A stretch of 64,000 nt of DNA from Saturnia japonica (taxonomy: Eukaryota > Arthropoda > Insecta > Lepidoptera > Saturniidae). Both the position numbers and the translations under genes were made by a program. The notes beneath the pieces are model-generated. The model did no database searches and was not told where the DNA came from. It saw nothing but the letters and a program-made list of their open reading frames with translations. Numbering within the stretch: the first letter of the stretch is position 1; the number at the start of each line of letters is the position of its first letter. The DNA is taken from contig CM065324.1 of NCBI GenBank assembly GCA_033032175.1, positions 310,001 through 374,000 on the forward strand. Direction: 5' to 3'. Shown here piece after piece: positions 54,385 to 63,843 of this stretch.

Positions 54385-54720
54385 AACAGGTACAATAATA
54401 ATAATTTAGTTGATGCACAGAGAGGGAGTCACTTCCAGATATCACTATCCTATAATAACCTTTTGACAGTAAAACTTGTTAGACATGGTCCTTGAACTTG
54501 TTGTCCGGTAAATCAGTAATATGCTTCGGGATCTTATTATAAAACCTGACACTATTACCTAAAAACTTTTATTGGACTTACTTAATCTATAACACGATAC
54601 GAATAATTTATCTCCATTTCTAGTATTAACATTGTGCTGATCTTTGACAAAATCTAAGTGTATTAAAGGTCAGACTGTGAATTTTCTGTTAATATCTGCA
54701 ACTTTTGAATTGCCTTCATC
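54385..54720 (-). repeat. LINE C-terminal/3' fragment, same family as 14310-15435
   Basis: TAATATAACAGGTACAATAA, GACATGGTCCTTGAACTTG and CTTCGGGATCTTATTAT run parallel to 14405-14680. Confidence 0.7.
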
Positions 54721-54999
54721 CGGTACACCTTTAGACAGATATTACAGAGTCGCGTCGCGTGTCGCGGTCGCGATACATCTACGTTACGTTCCTTGTTATG
54801 TTACTACAAGTTAACGCTTGACTACAATTTCCCCTGACGTTACTTTGCAAAGTAACACACCCATAAATGTTGGGCTAAAACGAGAGTATCTGCTGCCCCT
54901 ATAACTTAAAGGCATAACTATTGTTAATAGTAAAATTCTGCATTTCTACATATTTCTTTTAATAATAACTCGACATATTTATGGTTCTAATCCTTATGG

Positions 55000-55640
55000 T
55001 AAGAACAGTATAGTCCAAACACAACGGCGAGCACCGAGAGATCTAAATGCATCGGTGGTTACCGCTGTTATGCTGCCTGCACGGATACCTCTTCACGTTA
55101 CGCTTAAAAGACTCTATGTCGTGTGAAGGTGGGAACACACTGGCCGGGAGAAGGTTTCACAGCTTCACGGTAGGACAAAGATAAGTCCTATAGAACTTTT
55201 TAGTTCGTGCCGAGATAGAGGTTACCGTAAAACTATGACTTAGAAGGCCGGCGCGTGTGGTTCTGTTATGGAAGGGAGAGGAAGGTATTAGATTGAATAG
55301 CTCTTAAGAACACTCACCGTGATACAGACGATAGAACATGCTCAGCGAGGTGATGTACCTGCGTAGCTGAAGCGGCTCTATGTATTCAGTGCGAAGAGCC
55401 CGTCTCTGCGACCAGTTCAAAGCACCGAGGAGGTATTTTGCAAAAACAGTATTCCATACACGGCCGAACTTGTGCCTTGTAAAGAAGATACAGCTGACCG
55501 GGTGTGTACAATCGTCGCATCCTGTTCAGGATTCCGAGTCTTCGAGATGTTGTGGAGATGACACTACCGATCTAATCCCTCGAGTTCAGGTCGCTGCGAA
55601 TATCCACACCTAGGATTCTGAGGCTGTCACGCATTGTTAG
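55000..55640 (-). pseudogene. LINE RT C-terminal region, degenerate
   Basis: Minus-strand pieces LRILGVDIRSDLNSRD, YITSLSMFYRLYHGECS, LFNLIPSSPFHNRTTRAG and VKLWNLLPASVFPPSHDIES match the post-RT part of a common insect LINE. Another 3' fragment of it is at 36600-36775. Confidence 0.72.
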
Positions 55641-55658
55641 CGAGACAATCTGATGAGC

Positions 55659-55675
55659 GGGGGGGGGGGGGGGGG
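55659..55675. repeat. Poly(G) run, 17 bases
   Basis: An uninterrupted G tract that could be polymorphic or a sequencing-prone site. Confidence 0.9.
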
Positions 55676-56073
55676 AAGCAGTGATTTCTTTGAAGAAATC
55701 GCGCACACTTGAGCTTTCTTAGCATTGAACTGAACATAGTTACTTGGTCTTCATGTAGACACGAGGTGCAAGGATTGGTTAAGCTCAATTACAAGTTCCT
55801 CCCATCTCTTTTCTGTTTGTAATGTTTTCATTTATAACTTTAGCGTTATGGCCACAATTTCACCTGATATTAAGTGAAGGAACTGGCTCTCAAGTGCATC
55901 TGCCAGAATACACCCATAGGTATTTGACGGCAGATTTTCAACTTGAGAATGGTGGCTAACTATGCGGACATTAGAAAATAACCATGCTTTGGTTTCATTA
56001 CGATGTTTTCCTTCACCGGGCGCTCAGGCTCGTTGCAGGGATTCGAACTCACGTCCATCGACGCGGTGTCCGT

Positions 56074-56087
56074 ACAGGCTACCAACT
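56074..56087. repeat. Target-site copy 1 (ACAGGCTACCAACT)
   Basis: Left boundary of the R1 LINE insertion; exact match to 57954-57967 and 59053-59066. Confidence 0.9.
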
Positions 56088-56302
56088 CTCACTAAAAAAC
56101 TCCGCGGTGTTCCATCCGCCGCCATACTGGGGCGACGTGGGCACTACGTTAGCATTCAGCCACGCCGCCCCGGCGGCCGGCCCGGCTGACCGGGCCCCGG
56201 CCTAATTAGGAGACAGCTATGATACACGATAGCTGTCTCCTCCGCCTGCCGAACCAGTGCAATGAGGAGACGGGCCCCCCCGCCCCGTCTCCTCTGGTTC
56301 GG

Positions 56303-57208
56303 CTAGGATGGCGGGAGTTGACGGATAAACCGCCTCCTCCGGCCACCCCTTCGTCCTTGGTGGAGAGGGCCGCTCAGGGGATCCCCCTCGCGTACCCTCT
56401 CCGCAGCCTCCTTCTGCGAGATGACCTCCTCGCAGAAGGAGGCCATCTCCGTCCATGCGGTCTCGCTGCCGACCATGGCTTTAACCACGCTCGGCAGCGA
56501 GAGATCTCCTCCAACAGCTACGGCCAGAGTGCGGCGCTGCTCCACCCACGCAGCACACTCAGAGAGAGTGTGCTGCGCCGTATCCTCAGCAGCCCCGCAC
56601 TCGTGGCACGTAGTGTTTGGCTCCCTCCGTGCTATCTTGTGCGGGTACCATCCGAAACAACCATGTCCGGATAGTACCTGCACAAGTCTAAACGTCAGGG
56701 AGCCCCGCTCCCTGGCGCACCACTCCCGGAGGACCGGGTGGATGGCGTCTATGGTATAACGCCCATAACGCGCGTCCGCCAGGTCCTCCTCCCACTTCCT
56801 CAAAACAACCTCCCGGACCTCCGTCCTCACTCTTTCAACTTCCGTGGGAGCTGGAGGCTCTTCTAACTCCCTTCTCGCCACCGTGAATTTGTACACGGCG
56901 GCGAGCACCTTCGCCTCCAGCTCCCACGGTGGGGAGCCGGCAAGAACCATGGCCGCCCCCGCGGACACCGACCGGTACCCGCGGATGACTCTCAGCGCCA
57001 CGACACGCTGCGTAGCACGCAGTACGCGTCGGTTCGTGGCGCTGAGAGCATCGGCCCAGAACGGTGCCCCGTAGACGGCCATGCTCCTGACAACTCCCGC
57101 GAACAAACGGCGACAGCTCGCGCCCGGCCCCCCCGAGTTCTGGAGAAGCCGGCCGAGAGCCGCCGCCGCTCCCACTATCCGCGGTTCGAGTCCCTGAAAG
57201 TGGCCCAT
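56303..57208 (-). pseudogene. R1 LINE post-RT region with CCHC knuckle
   Basis: RSMAVYGAPFWADALSATNR, VALRVIRGYRSVSAGAAMVL, FRLVQVLSGHGCFGWYPHKI and the knuckle CHECGAAEDTAQHTLSECAAW-type motif (C..C....H....C). The frame is open to its stop at 56303. A frame change near 57208-57230 separates it from the RT. Confidence 0.88.
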
Positions 57209-57231
57209 GAAAAAGTATGGCCTCGGTCTTA

Positions 57232-57953
57232 TCAGCCGCCACCCTGAGGCCCAACGCCTTTATGCGCCCGACCACGAGGGCAGTGCCCTCTGTGGCCAGA
57301 CGCGCCACCTCTCCATATGTCCCCCCCCCCCCGGGCTACGACTAGGGTGTCATCCCCGTAGCACAGCACGCGAATCCCCGAAGGGAGCGCTACGCGGAGC
57401 ACCCAGTCATAGCCCATGTTCCACAGGAGCGGCCCCAACACTGACCCCTGTGGAACACCACACCCAGTGCGGCGCCGGACCACAGCCCCCCTTCCGTCCA
57501 CGAAGGCGACCTCCCTCCCCTGGAGGTAGTCCCCCAACAGCCGCCGCAAGTACGAGGGCACCCCGAAAAACGGGAGCGCCTCCCGTATAACACCATCCGG
57601 CAGATTGTTGAAGGCGTTGGCGATGTCGATCGACACCGCCAACAACCTACCTCCCCCCTCGGCCGCCTCCGCAGACCACTCCTTCAGGGTGGAGAGGGCG
57701 TCCAACGTTGAACGCCCTCTCCGGAAACCGAACTGCCGGTCCGAAAGTACCGGCCCAACTTCCTCCATGTGCCGGACGACACGAGACGCCAGAATGCGCT
57801 CCAGCATCTTCCTCGTGTCGTCCAGCAGCACTAGGGGCCGGTACGAGGACGGGCAGTCCGGGGGGCGACCCTCCTTCCCCAGAAGGCAGAGTCACCCCAT
57901 CTTCCAGAGCTTCGGGAACCGTCCAACCGACAAACATCGGTTGAACAGCTCCC
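57232..57953 (-). pseudogene. R1 LINE reverse transcriptase core
   Basis: LLDDTRKMLERILASRVVRH, DRQFGFRRGRSTLDALSTL, AVSIDIANAFNNLPDGVI, GCGVPQGSVLGPLLWNMGYD and the catalytic CYGDDTLVVA (residues 138-141 of the open frame from 57831). An earlier frame (57955-57835) holds the preceding RT finger. A C run at 57318-57329 probably caused the shift after the catalytic box. Confidence 0.88.
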
Positions 57954-57967
57954 ACAGGCTACCAACT
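57954..57967. repeat. Target-site copy 2
   Basis: Shared boundary between the R1 LINE and the ribozyme element. Confidence 0.9.
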
Positions 57968-58052
57968 TTTTTTTTTTTTTTTTTTGTTGACGTGGAGTGG
58001 AAAACCCGTCATGGGTACACACTCGCAAAGGGGGTCGAGTGGTTATGTGAGA

Positions 58053-58300
58053 CTTATACTCACTAAAAAACTCCACGGTGCACCGTCCGCCGCCATACTG
58101 GGGCGACGCGGGCACTGCGCTGGCATTCAGCCGCGCCGCCCCGGCGGCAAGGCCCGGAAGGGCCGCCCGCTGACGGAGACAGCCCGGTGACGAACTGTCT
58201 CCCCGTCCGCCAAACCAGTGCAATGGGAAGACAGGCCCCCCAACCCATCTCCCCTTGGTTCGGCCTGGCAGGAGAAGGAGGCGGATGAACCACCACCTGT
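58053..58300 (-). repeat. R1 LINE-like 3' region in the non-autonomous element
   Basis: CTCACTAAAAAACTCC.CGGTG, CCGCCGCCATACTGGGGCGA, GCATTCAGCC.CGCCGCCCC and CCAGTGCAATG follow in the same order as 56088-56330. Similarity stops where the hairpin array begins. Confidence 0.88.
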
Positions 58301-58322
58301 CCCCTACCCACCCGTCGTTGGG

Positions 58323-58864
58323 TTTTTTATAGAGGTTTTCTCCTCTGTCCCTGCCATAATGTTTGGCATATGGCTGGGGTAAGGGGCGAATGAACGCACC
58401 CCCACCCCGCTAGCCCGGCCATGATTTTTTACCGAGGTTTTCTCCTCTGCCGTCCTGTAACGGCAGGAGAAGGAGGTGAATGAACGCACCCCCTCCCCCA
58501 CCAGTCCGTCGTTGGTTTTTTATAGAGGTTTCCTCCTCTGCCGTCATTCAGCTCCCGTCCGTCCTTAACCAGTCCGTCTTTGATTTTTTAACGAGGTGCT
58601 CATCCTCAACCGTCCGTTTATTTTTTTAAGTGGTTTCCTTCCACTGTCCGTCCTTGATTTTTTATACTGGTGGTTTTCTCCACCTCCGTCCGGTAATTTT
58701 TTAAGGTGGTTGTCTTCCACCGTCCGTCCGTGATTTTTTAAAGGGTGGTTTACTCCACCACAGTCCGTCCAAGATTTTTTAAGGTGGTTTACTCCACCAC
58801 CGTCAGCGATTTTTTAAAGAGGTTGTATCCTCTCAATTTTTTAAGGAGGTTTTCTTCCTCCTCC
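58323..58864 (-). repeat. Array of eleven covarying hairpins
   Basis: Each unit has a T-rich word (GATTTTTTA), then a stem of 4-5 bp with a 6-7 base loop, then often GTCCGTCC. Stems (left arm start, + strand): AGAGG 58331, GAGG 58434, AGAGG 58524, GAGG 58593, AGTGG 58629, GGTGG 58669, GGTGG 58705, GGTGG 58744, GGTGG 58783, AGAGG 58818, GGAGG 58845. Each has its exact complement after the loop. The centre pair switches between A-T and T-A while pairing is kept. Confidence 0.85.
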
Positions 58865-58973
58865 GCCGTCAATGACGAGTCCGTCCGTAGTGGACGAGCC
58901 GAAGCAGGTCCACTCTTGCCCCATCCCCTGTCTCCTCTGATGAGCAGAGGGGTACAGGGGAGGAACGCCGTCG

Positions 58974-59052
58974 GTCTGGTATTAGCCGTCGGCCGTGAAG
59001 CGACCGCCGTTGCCCGGGGCACACCACGAGGAGGTTCCAGACATAGTGCCCC
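58974..59052 (-). ncRNA. HDV-like self-cleaving ribozyme
   Basis: On the minus strand, from the first base of the element: P1 GGGGCAC with GTGCCCC (7 bp, 59052-59046 and 59022-59016); P2 GTCTGG with CCAGAC (6 bp, 59042-59037 and 58979-58974); P3 ACC with GGT; loop L3 TCCTCGT; then GGGCAAC, whose GG can form P1.1 with L3; an imperfect P4 with the inner pairing GGTCG/CGGCC; and the joining CTAA with the catalytic C at 58985. All nested pairs of the double pseudoknot are present. Known LINE ribozymes of this class cut at the element's 5' end. Confidence 0.9.
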
Positions 59053-59066
59053 ACAGGCTACCAACT
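59053..59066. repeat. Target-site copy 3
   Basis: Right boundary; its last six bases overlap the SINE A box. Confidence 0.9.
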
Positions 59067-59084
59067 GGGCTATCATTGTTCAAC

Positions 59085-59270
59085 TATAAAACTTCTTTAT
59101 TTATGAACCGATTTGGATGATTATTTTTTTGTTGGAAAGAGGATACCTCAAGGGTGGTCCCATTTTAATTTAATTGGCATTGGACCTTCGGTTTCGAAGA
59201 TACACCAAAGAATACTTAAAAATCATTGAAATTGATTCCCTTTTTTGTTAAAAATTGTCTTGTTTATTAT
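59085..59270 (+). repeat. Dispersed repeat family D, copy 4
   Basis: AACTTCTTTATTTATGAACC, GGTGGTCCCATTTTAATTTA and TTTTGTTAAAAATTGTCTTG match the other three copies. Confidence 0.75.
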
Positions 59271-59460
59271 CCGCGGGTGTAACGTTATTTTTTGTAGTTA
59301 CATACATTGTTATTTGATTTTATTATTGTCTCTCATAATATCATATTCCGCAATATGTTACAGATGTTTATAGCCTATTGCACAGTTGAAAAGACAGCAA
59401 TCATTTTGATATGTCAGATTACATCTTATAGATAAAAGTTGAGAATCCACGAGCTGAAGG

Positions 59461-60140
59461 CTAGCTGACCCGCGCAACTTCGTCTTCGTCATATAATGTA
59501 GATAGAGTGGGTCGTAGGCAACGTATTACAGGTGCCGCCCGCCTCCCACATCATTCTGCATTAAAAGTGCGCTCGCGGTAGTTGATCATTATTTTGCTGC
59601 AGAGTTATTTTAAAACTGTGATACCTTCTGAAATATTGATTTAAATCAATTACTGCAAAGGGCAATTTTGTACAAAATGAAATACTTGTGATGAATAGCG
59701 TATTTATTTCGATAAGGACTAATACCATGCATATAAAAACAACTTCGCAAAAAATTTATTATTTTAGAACAAATTTTATTATCATAAAAAAAGCTATATT
59801 GAGTAAACCTTAAAAGATAGGCATATTCTATGGCGAACTTTTTTTTAGAACGTTTTAAAAGAAACAATCTTGCGACACACAATTGTTGCATAACTTTAAC
59901 CATTCACGAAGCGCACGCAATGGAAGCTCTCAAAAGGAATAAATTTCTCCCGTTTTAGCAACATTTTACATTGATGCTCGGCTCTTAATTGTTGTAGCGT
60001 GATGTTATATAGCCTATAGCCTTCCTCGATAAATGGACTATCGAACACTAAAAGATTTTTTCTATTCAAACCGGTAGTTCCTGAGATTAGCCCGTTCAAC
60101 TAAACAAACAATAAACTCTTCAGCTTTATAATATTAGTAT
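59461..60140 (-). mobile_element. Probable non-autonomous Helitron-like repeat
   Basis: The + strand starts CTAGCTGACCCGCGCAACTT and ends near TTTATAATATTAGTATA, a pattern like the Helitron 5' end TCTATACTAATA at 63844 read in reverse. The base before CTAG is G rather than A, so the boundary is uncertain. Confidence 0.4.
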
Positions 60141-62462
60141 ATATTTAAGCAATGAAGTCTCAGTGGTAGATATAAGTTCCAATTGTAAACTGAGCTATTA
60201 ATGATGGATGCAAGGTGGTAAGGCAGTTTCTAATGTTCACTTGGCTCTTAAAGATATAATTATTGCGGAAAACGCTCAGTCTATATTAGTGTATTTTTTT
60301 TATAACATCAAGGGCCAAAACTGGACAGAAAACTGTTAATCGTTAATAGTTAACACAATTGCTAAAATTGAACTTTTAGTTTACTTAAAGAACCATTAAC
60401 GGTTTAACATATCTTACATTAACTTATTTTCATCAAGGGTGTTATATTATTTATCTGGAAGATAATCTTATTTAATATCTACTTTATATTATTCATCATA
60501 AGTTCATTTGATTTACCTTATTATTGTTTTGGTGTACCATTCGTCATAAGTTCATTTGATTTACCTTATTATTGTTTTGGTGTACCTATTCTTTTATTTC
60601 CAGAATACCAATTAATGATAGGTTTATGTATTGATGCGTTTAGATAATTTATAACTTGATAATTTTGGTTTAATAACAGCTTTGTTAATATTTTAGGTTC
60701 GTATTGTTTACATTGCAATATTATGACAATCTCTGTCATTGATAATTCTTTGATAGTAATAGAGCATGCGCAGTTAGGAGTTTCTCAGGTATAGACAAAT
60801 ATTCTATCCAGGTTCTAGTTTAGCAAAATAAATCTATGATTAGATTTATTTTGAATTTTTAAAATAAGAAAAGTCTAGTAAGATGAAATTTTGAATTCAA
60901 ACGAAAACAAAAGAGAAAATTAGAACAGAGAGTATGACAGATTCTTCAGGATGGATCTGATCAAGTTTTATGCATTGTACGGCAGACCTTTGAATAGTAG
61001 TAACGTTTATATCATAATTATCATGTGTTTTGATAATAACCAAATTATTGTACAACAGACCTGGGAGTCGAAAAGATAATTTATTTTATAACATATTTAT
61101 ATAGAAAAGTTATTTTAATTGTTATAATTTATAATTTTAATATTAATATGGGTGAAATACCCTTTATCAAAACGACAAATACCTACTGAACATTGAAAGA
61201 ACACTACCGGGAAAGTATCACCTGGATTTTGTATTTATAATACAAATAATAACTTTTCCTTTTACATATGAGGAAATCTCAATAGATAAGATATTTGGTG
61301 CTGCGTCGTCTGCTTGAGCAGTGTATCCTGATACGGCCTACACCGTGCTGACTTCTATTCTAGATCCTAGGCAAGGATCTCTACGCTGAGCTGTCGGAGC
61401 AAGAAGAACGTCTCGGTTACGGACATTAAAAATTGTGTACTAATAAATTGTAAAACCCATATTATTTGAAAATTGTAAGGTATGCTGGAAAATTATTCAT
61501 AACTATCCTAAATTACATTATTATCATAACAAGGGTTATAGTTAATATAATTTTATTTTAGGCTCGCGTAAAGGTGGTAGAAGTACTTGGTTTGGCGCAG
61601 CTCGGACAACCCTTGTGGATGAGACATGCGTTCTGTTGTTGCGTCGAAACTCTTTGTTTATTACTTGGGCGCCTTATATTTTAATATCTGCCAGTATATA
61701 GCTTGGACCGACGACATGCATTGACAGGTTCGACACTCTATACAGAAAAACCCGTAATAAAATCTTGAATTCATTATTTTTCATAAAATCATTCGTTTGG
61801 TAAAAATAAGCTTTACGATCATCAGTAAAAACTCGCAAATAAACGACTTAGTTCATTTATATTTTAAAAATTATGAAGCATATAATTAATTACTTTCAAA
61901 GTAAAAAATAGCGAATATATTATAAACTAAGTAGGTAGCTTAGGTCAAAATTAAGATTAATAATAAAATTATAAACGTAAATCCTTGTGTTAGTTGATGG
62001 AACGCGCTCGTGCAATACTGTAGCGTTAATTTCCTTACAAAAAAAAACCTTGAGTTCAGCATAATGTCTGGAAACTTATTAGGTGCCGTTTCATTATAAA
62101 ATTTTACCAATCGAAACGAAATACACGTATCGTAACTGTACACCGACTATTGTGTTATGTAGTTCATTTTTGAAATTTTGTAAATAAATATTTGCAAATT
62201 CTAATCGGTAATTTCTTAAATCTTACAAAACATATTTGACAATAATCTTTTTTATTCAATAAACAAAATATCAATCACAGTTAAAAATAAATTACAGGTA
62301 TGCAACAAAATTAATAATAAAAACCAGCTGAATTAAAAACATTGTTAGTTTCATAAATAATAAAGCGTGGAAGACTTACATATCTGATTCGCCTCAACAA
62401 ATATTCCTAGATAGCAATTAAGTAAGTAATTAAGAGATTTAAAGTGTGTTCGAGTGGCAGTG
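60141..62462. other. Intergenic region upstream of the likely paralogue
   Basis: AT-rich; no exon of the NRF family was found. A tandem duplication lies at 60491-60586. The proximal promoter of the next gene should lie at its right end, but no convincing TATA-initiator pair was found. Confidence 0.4.
60491..60586. repeat. 48-bp unit duplicated in tandem
   Basis: ATTCATCATAAGTTCATTTG...GGTGTACC (60491-60538) is followed by a second copy (60539-60586) with one difference (A to G). Confidence 0.93.
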
Positions 62463-62526
62463 ATGAATCTCTACTGGGTCATGTTTTATGTTCTTCTAAC
62501 AGCAGTCTCATCTTCAGAAATAACAG
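62463..62526 (+). CDS. First exon (signal peptide) of a probable second NRF-6-like gene, partial
   Basis: ATG 62463 opens MNLYWVMFYVLLTAVSSSEI then TG, a secretory signal, and meets a strong donor ACAG|GTAAGC in phase 1. Exon 1 of the complete gene has the same length class, the same ...T-G|donor ending and the same phase. The remaining exons would lie beyond the window. With one short exon the family cannot be proved. Confidence 0.5.
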
Positions 62527-62869
62527 GTAAGCTAACATAAATTCCTTTTTTAATTAATTATTCCATAATGGTCAACGCAATAGTTGAAAAAGACGCAAGA
62601 AATTTTCAGTTATCTGGTCAAAGCCAATAGCAGAAGCTATTCAAAGCTTGCAAGAGGAAAAATACACTTACTATGGTAGTTTGTTACCAGAGCTAATAAG
62701 GATTTAACATATCATCAAATGTCTTAGGATGGAAAAAGCTAAAATACTGCAACTATCTTCTAGATGTATATCTAGATCTGAAATACTTAATTTAAAAGTA
62801 TCTTGCATTTTTTATTCCAGATACTTTGTATAGGGTATCTTGTACATCTCTGTCTATATATATATATAA

Positions 62870-63010
62870 TGCTTTGTCCTGAATGACAGACTGACTGACT
62901 GATCAACGCACAGCCTAAACCGCTGATCGTAGAGATCTGAAACTTGGAGGGTGTGTTCTTTGTATGATGTAAGCATCCGATAAGAAAGGATTTTCCAAAA
63001 TTCTACCCCT
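62870..63010 (+). repeat. Dispersed repeat family B, copy 2
   Basis: ATCAACGCACAGCCTAAACC and GAAACTTGGAGGGTGTGTTC match 3805-3865. Confidence 0.75.
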
Positions 63011-63288
63011 AAGGGGGTGAAAAAGGAGGGCAACATGATTCCTCGGTCCGATCTACTTCAAATTTTCCATAAACCTTTTTTAACAGAATTGATGGAAGAC
63101 GTGTTTCGTATGTTACTGAAATTCATCCCCTAACAGGGTTAAAAAGGGGCAGAAAGTTGTTTTGGCGGTTATTTGCTTCGAAGTTGATGTCAATACTCCT
63201 TAGTGCTTTTGATTTAAATTACATTTTATTTTGACACATGTTGGAAAACTCAATCCGATTTTATTCAAAAAAGATTGAACACACTTAT
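63011..63288. other. Non-coding, probable continuation of repeat family B
   Basis: Runs such as CCCCTAAGGGGGTGAAAAAG and CCCCTAACAGGGTTAAAAAG are typical of such repeats; no gene. Confidence 0.4.
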
Positions 63289-63300
63289 AAACATAAGCAA

Positions 63301-63630
63301 GAGGTTTTTGGCGGAACCTTGAAGTGACATGTTGTGGTTTTTATTTTTAACTCATAAACTTAAGTTTTTGACTCTATATGATGTATTATTGGTGGCGTTT
63401 TGCGTGATATAGATTGGTTTTTGTGCATAAGTGAAGTGGATTATAAAAATTAAGCTGAATGCATTCATTCTGAGATCCCACAATAACTTTCTAGAAAGTT
63501 CTAACAAGAGAGCCACCATCTTGTTAGGATACTGAATCGTCATAACACATGACACTATAATTCACTCGATAATGGCAGTAATGGTCTTCATTAAAGAGAA
63601 CCAGTTGCCAAGTTAGGAAGAAGAAGAAGA
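63301..63630 (+). mobile_element. GAA-tailed retroposon (family C), complete copy 2
   Basis: Bounded by AAACATAAGCAA at 63289-63300 and 63631-63642, an exact 12-bp target duplication. Starts GAGGTTTTTGGCGGAACCTT and ends (GAA)n, matching 52025-52358 from end to end with scattered substitutions. Confidence 0.88.
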
Positions 63631-63843
63631 AAACATAAGCAAATACTTTTTAAAATTGGAATGTCTCGAAAGCCACCGTACTATATTAGTACCTCATTTG
63701 AAGGTTTCTAGGCTTAAAGAGGTTATGCACTTTTAGGGCACGGCCTCATAGGGACGTAGAGTTCGAAATTTGAAATGGTAAGAACTAGAACATTTTGGTT
63801 ATAAATTATACGAATCATTCCATATTCAATAAAATATGTAAAA

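Larger units (their letters stand above)
56088..57953 (-). mobile_element. R1-clade LINE, 5' truncated, with 14-bp target duplications
   Basis: Bounded on both sides by ACAGGCTACCAACT. The minus strand carries RT with YGDD, post-RT region with zinc knuckle, and a GC-rich 3' UTR of about 215 bp ending GGAGTTTTTTAGTGAG. The 3' UTR has CCGCCGCCATACTGGGGCGA and the GCCGCCCCGGCGGC palindrome, also present in the neighbouring element at 58053-58300. The endonuclease is absent and the 3' end lacks poly(A). Confidence 0.88.
57968..59052 (-). mobile_element. Non-autonomous R1-tailed retroelement with 5' HDV-like ribozyme
   Basis: About 1,085 bp between exact 14-bp target copies. On the minus strand: ribozyme (59052-58974), a GC-rich stretch, an array of eleven small hairpins (58864-58323), a segment homologous to the R1 LINE 3' region (58300-58053), about 65 unique bases, and a poly(A) tract (57986-57968). 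No open frame matches a LINE protein. This is the layout of a SIDE: a short element keeping the LINE's 5' ribozyme and 3' recognition tail. Full length is supported because the ribozyme cleavage site coincides with the target junction. Confidence 0.85.
55984..59078 (-). mobile_element. tRNA-derived SINE split by two insertions
   Basis: On the minus strand the A box TAGCCCAGTTGG is at 59072-59061. The other half starts after 56087 and holds the B box AGTTCGAATCC (56049-56039) and the body GGTGAAGGAAAACATCGTAA, a common lepidopteran SINE. Everything between 56088 and 59052 is inserted. Joined, the A and B boxes would be spaced as in a tRNA gene. Confidence 0.82.

Noticed and set aside
58930..58970. 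CTGATGAG on the + strand, resembling a hammerhead ribozyme core
   Set aside because: The required GAAA segment and three-stem arrangement are absent; the real ribozyme is the HDV-like fold on the other strand.
60952..61005. A start MDLIKFYALYGRPLNSSN resembling a glutathione S-transferase N-terminus
   Set aside because: No donor site at the expected place and no following GST exon; the likeness is short and may be chance.
61347..61410. A possible terminal exon: acceptor TTCTATTCTAG, then ILGKDLYAELSEQEERLGYG and a stop, with AATAAA shortly after
   Set aside because: No upstream exon with a matching phase was found between 59.3 and 61.3 kb and the peptide is not recognised, so one short frame with an acceptor is not enough.
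61562..61670. An exon-like segment after TTATTTTAG (ARVKVVEVLGLAQLGQPLWM)
   Set aside because: No family recognised, no matching donor, and the frame ends quickly.
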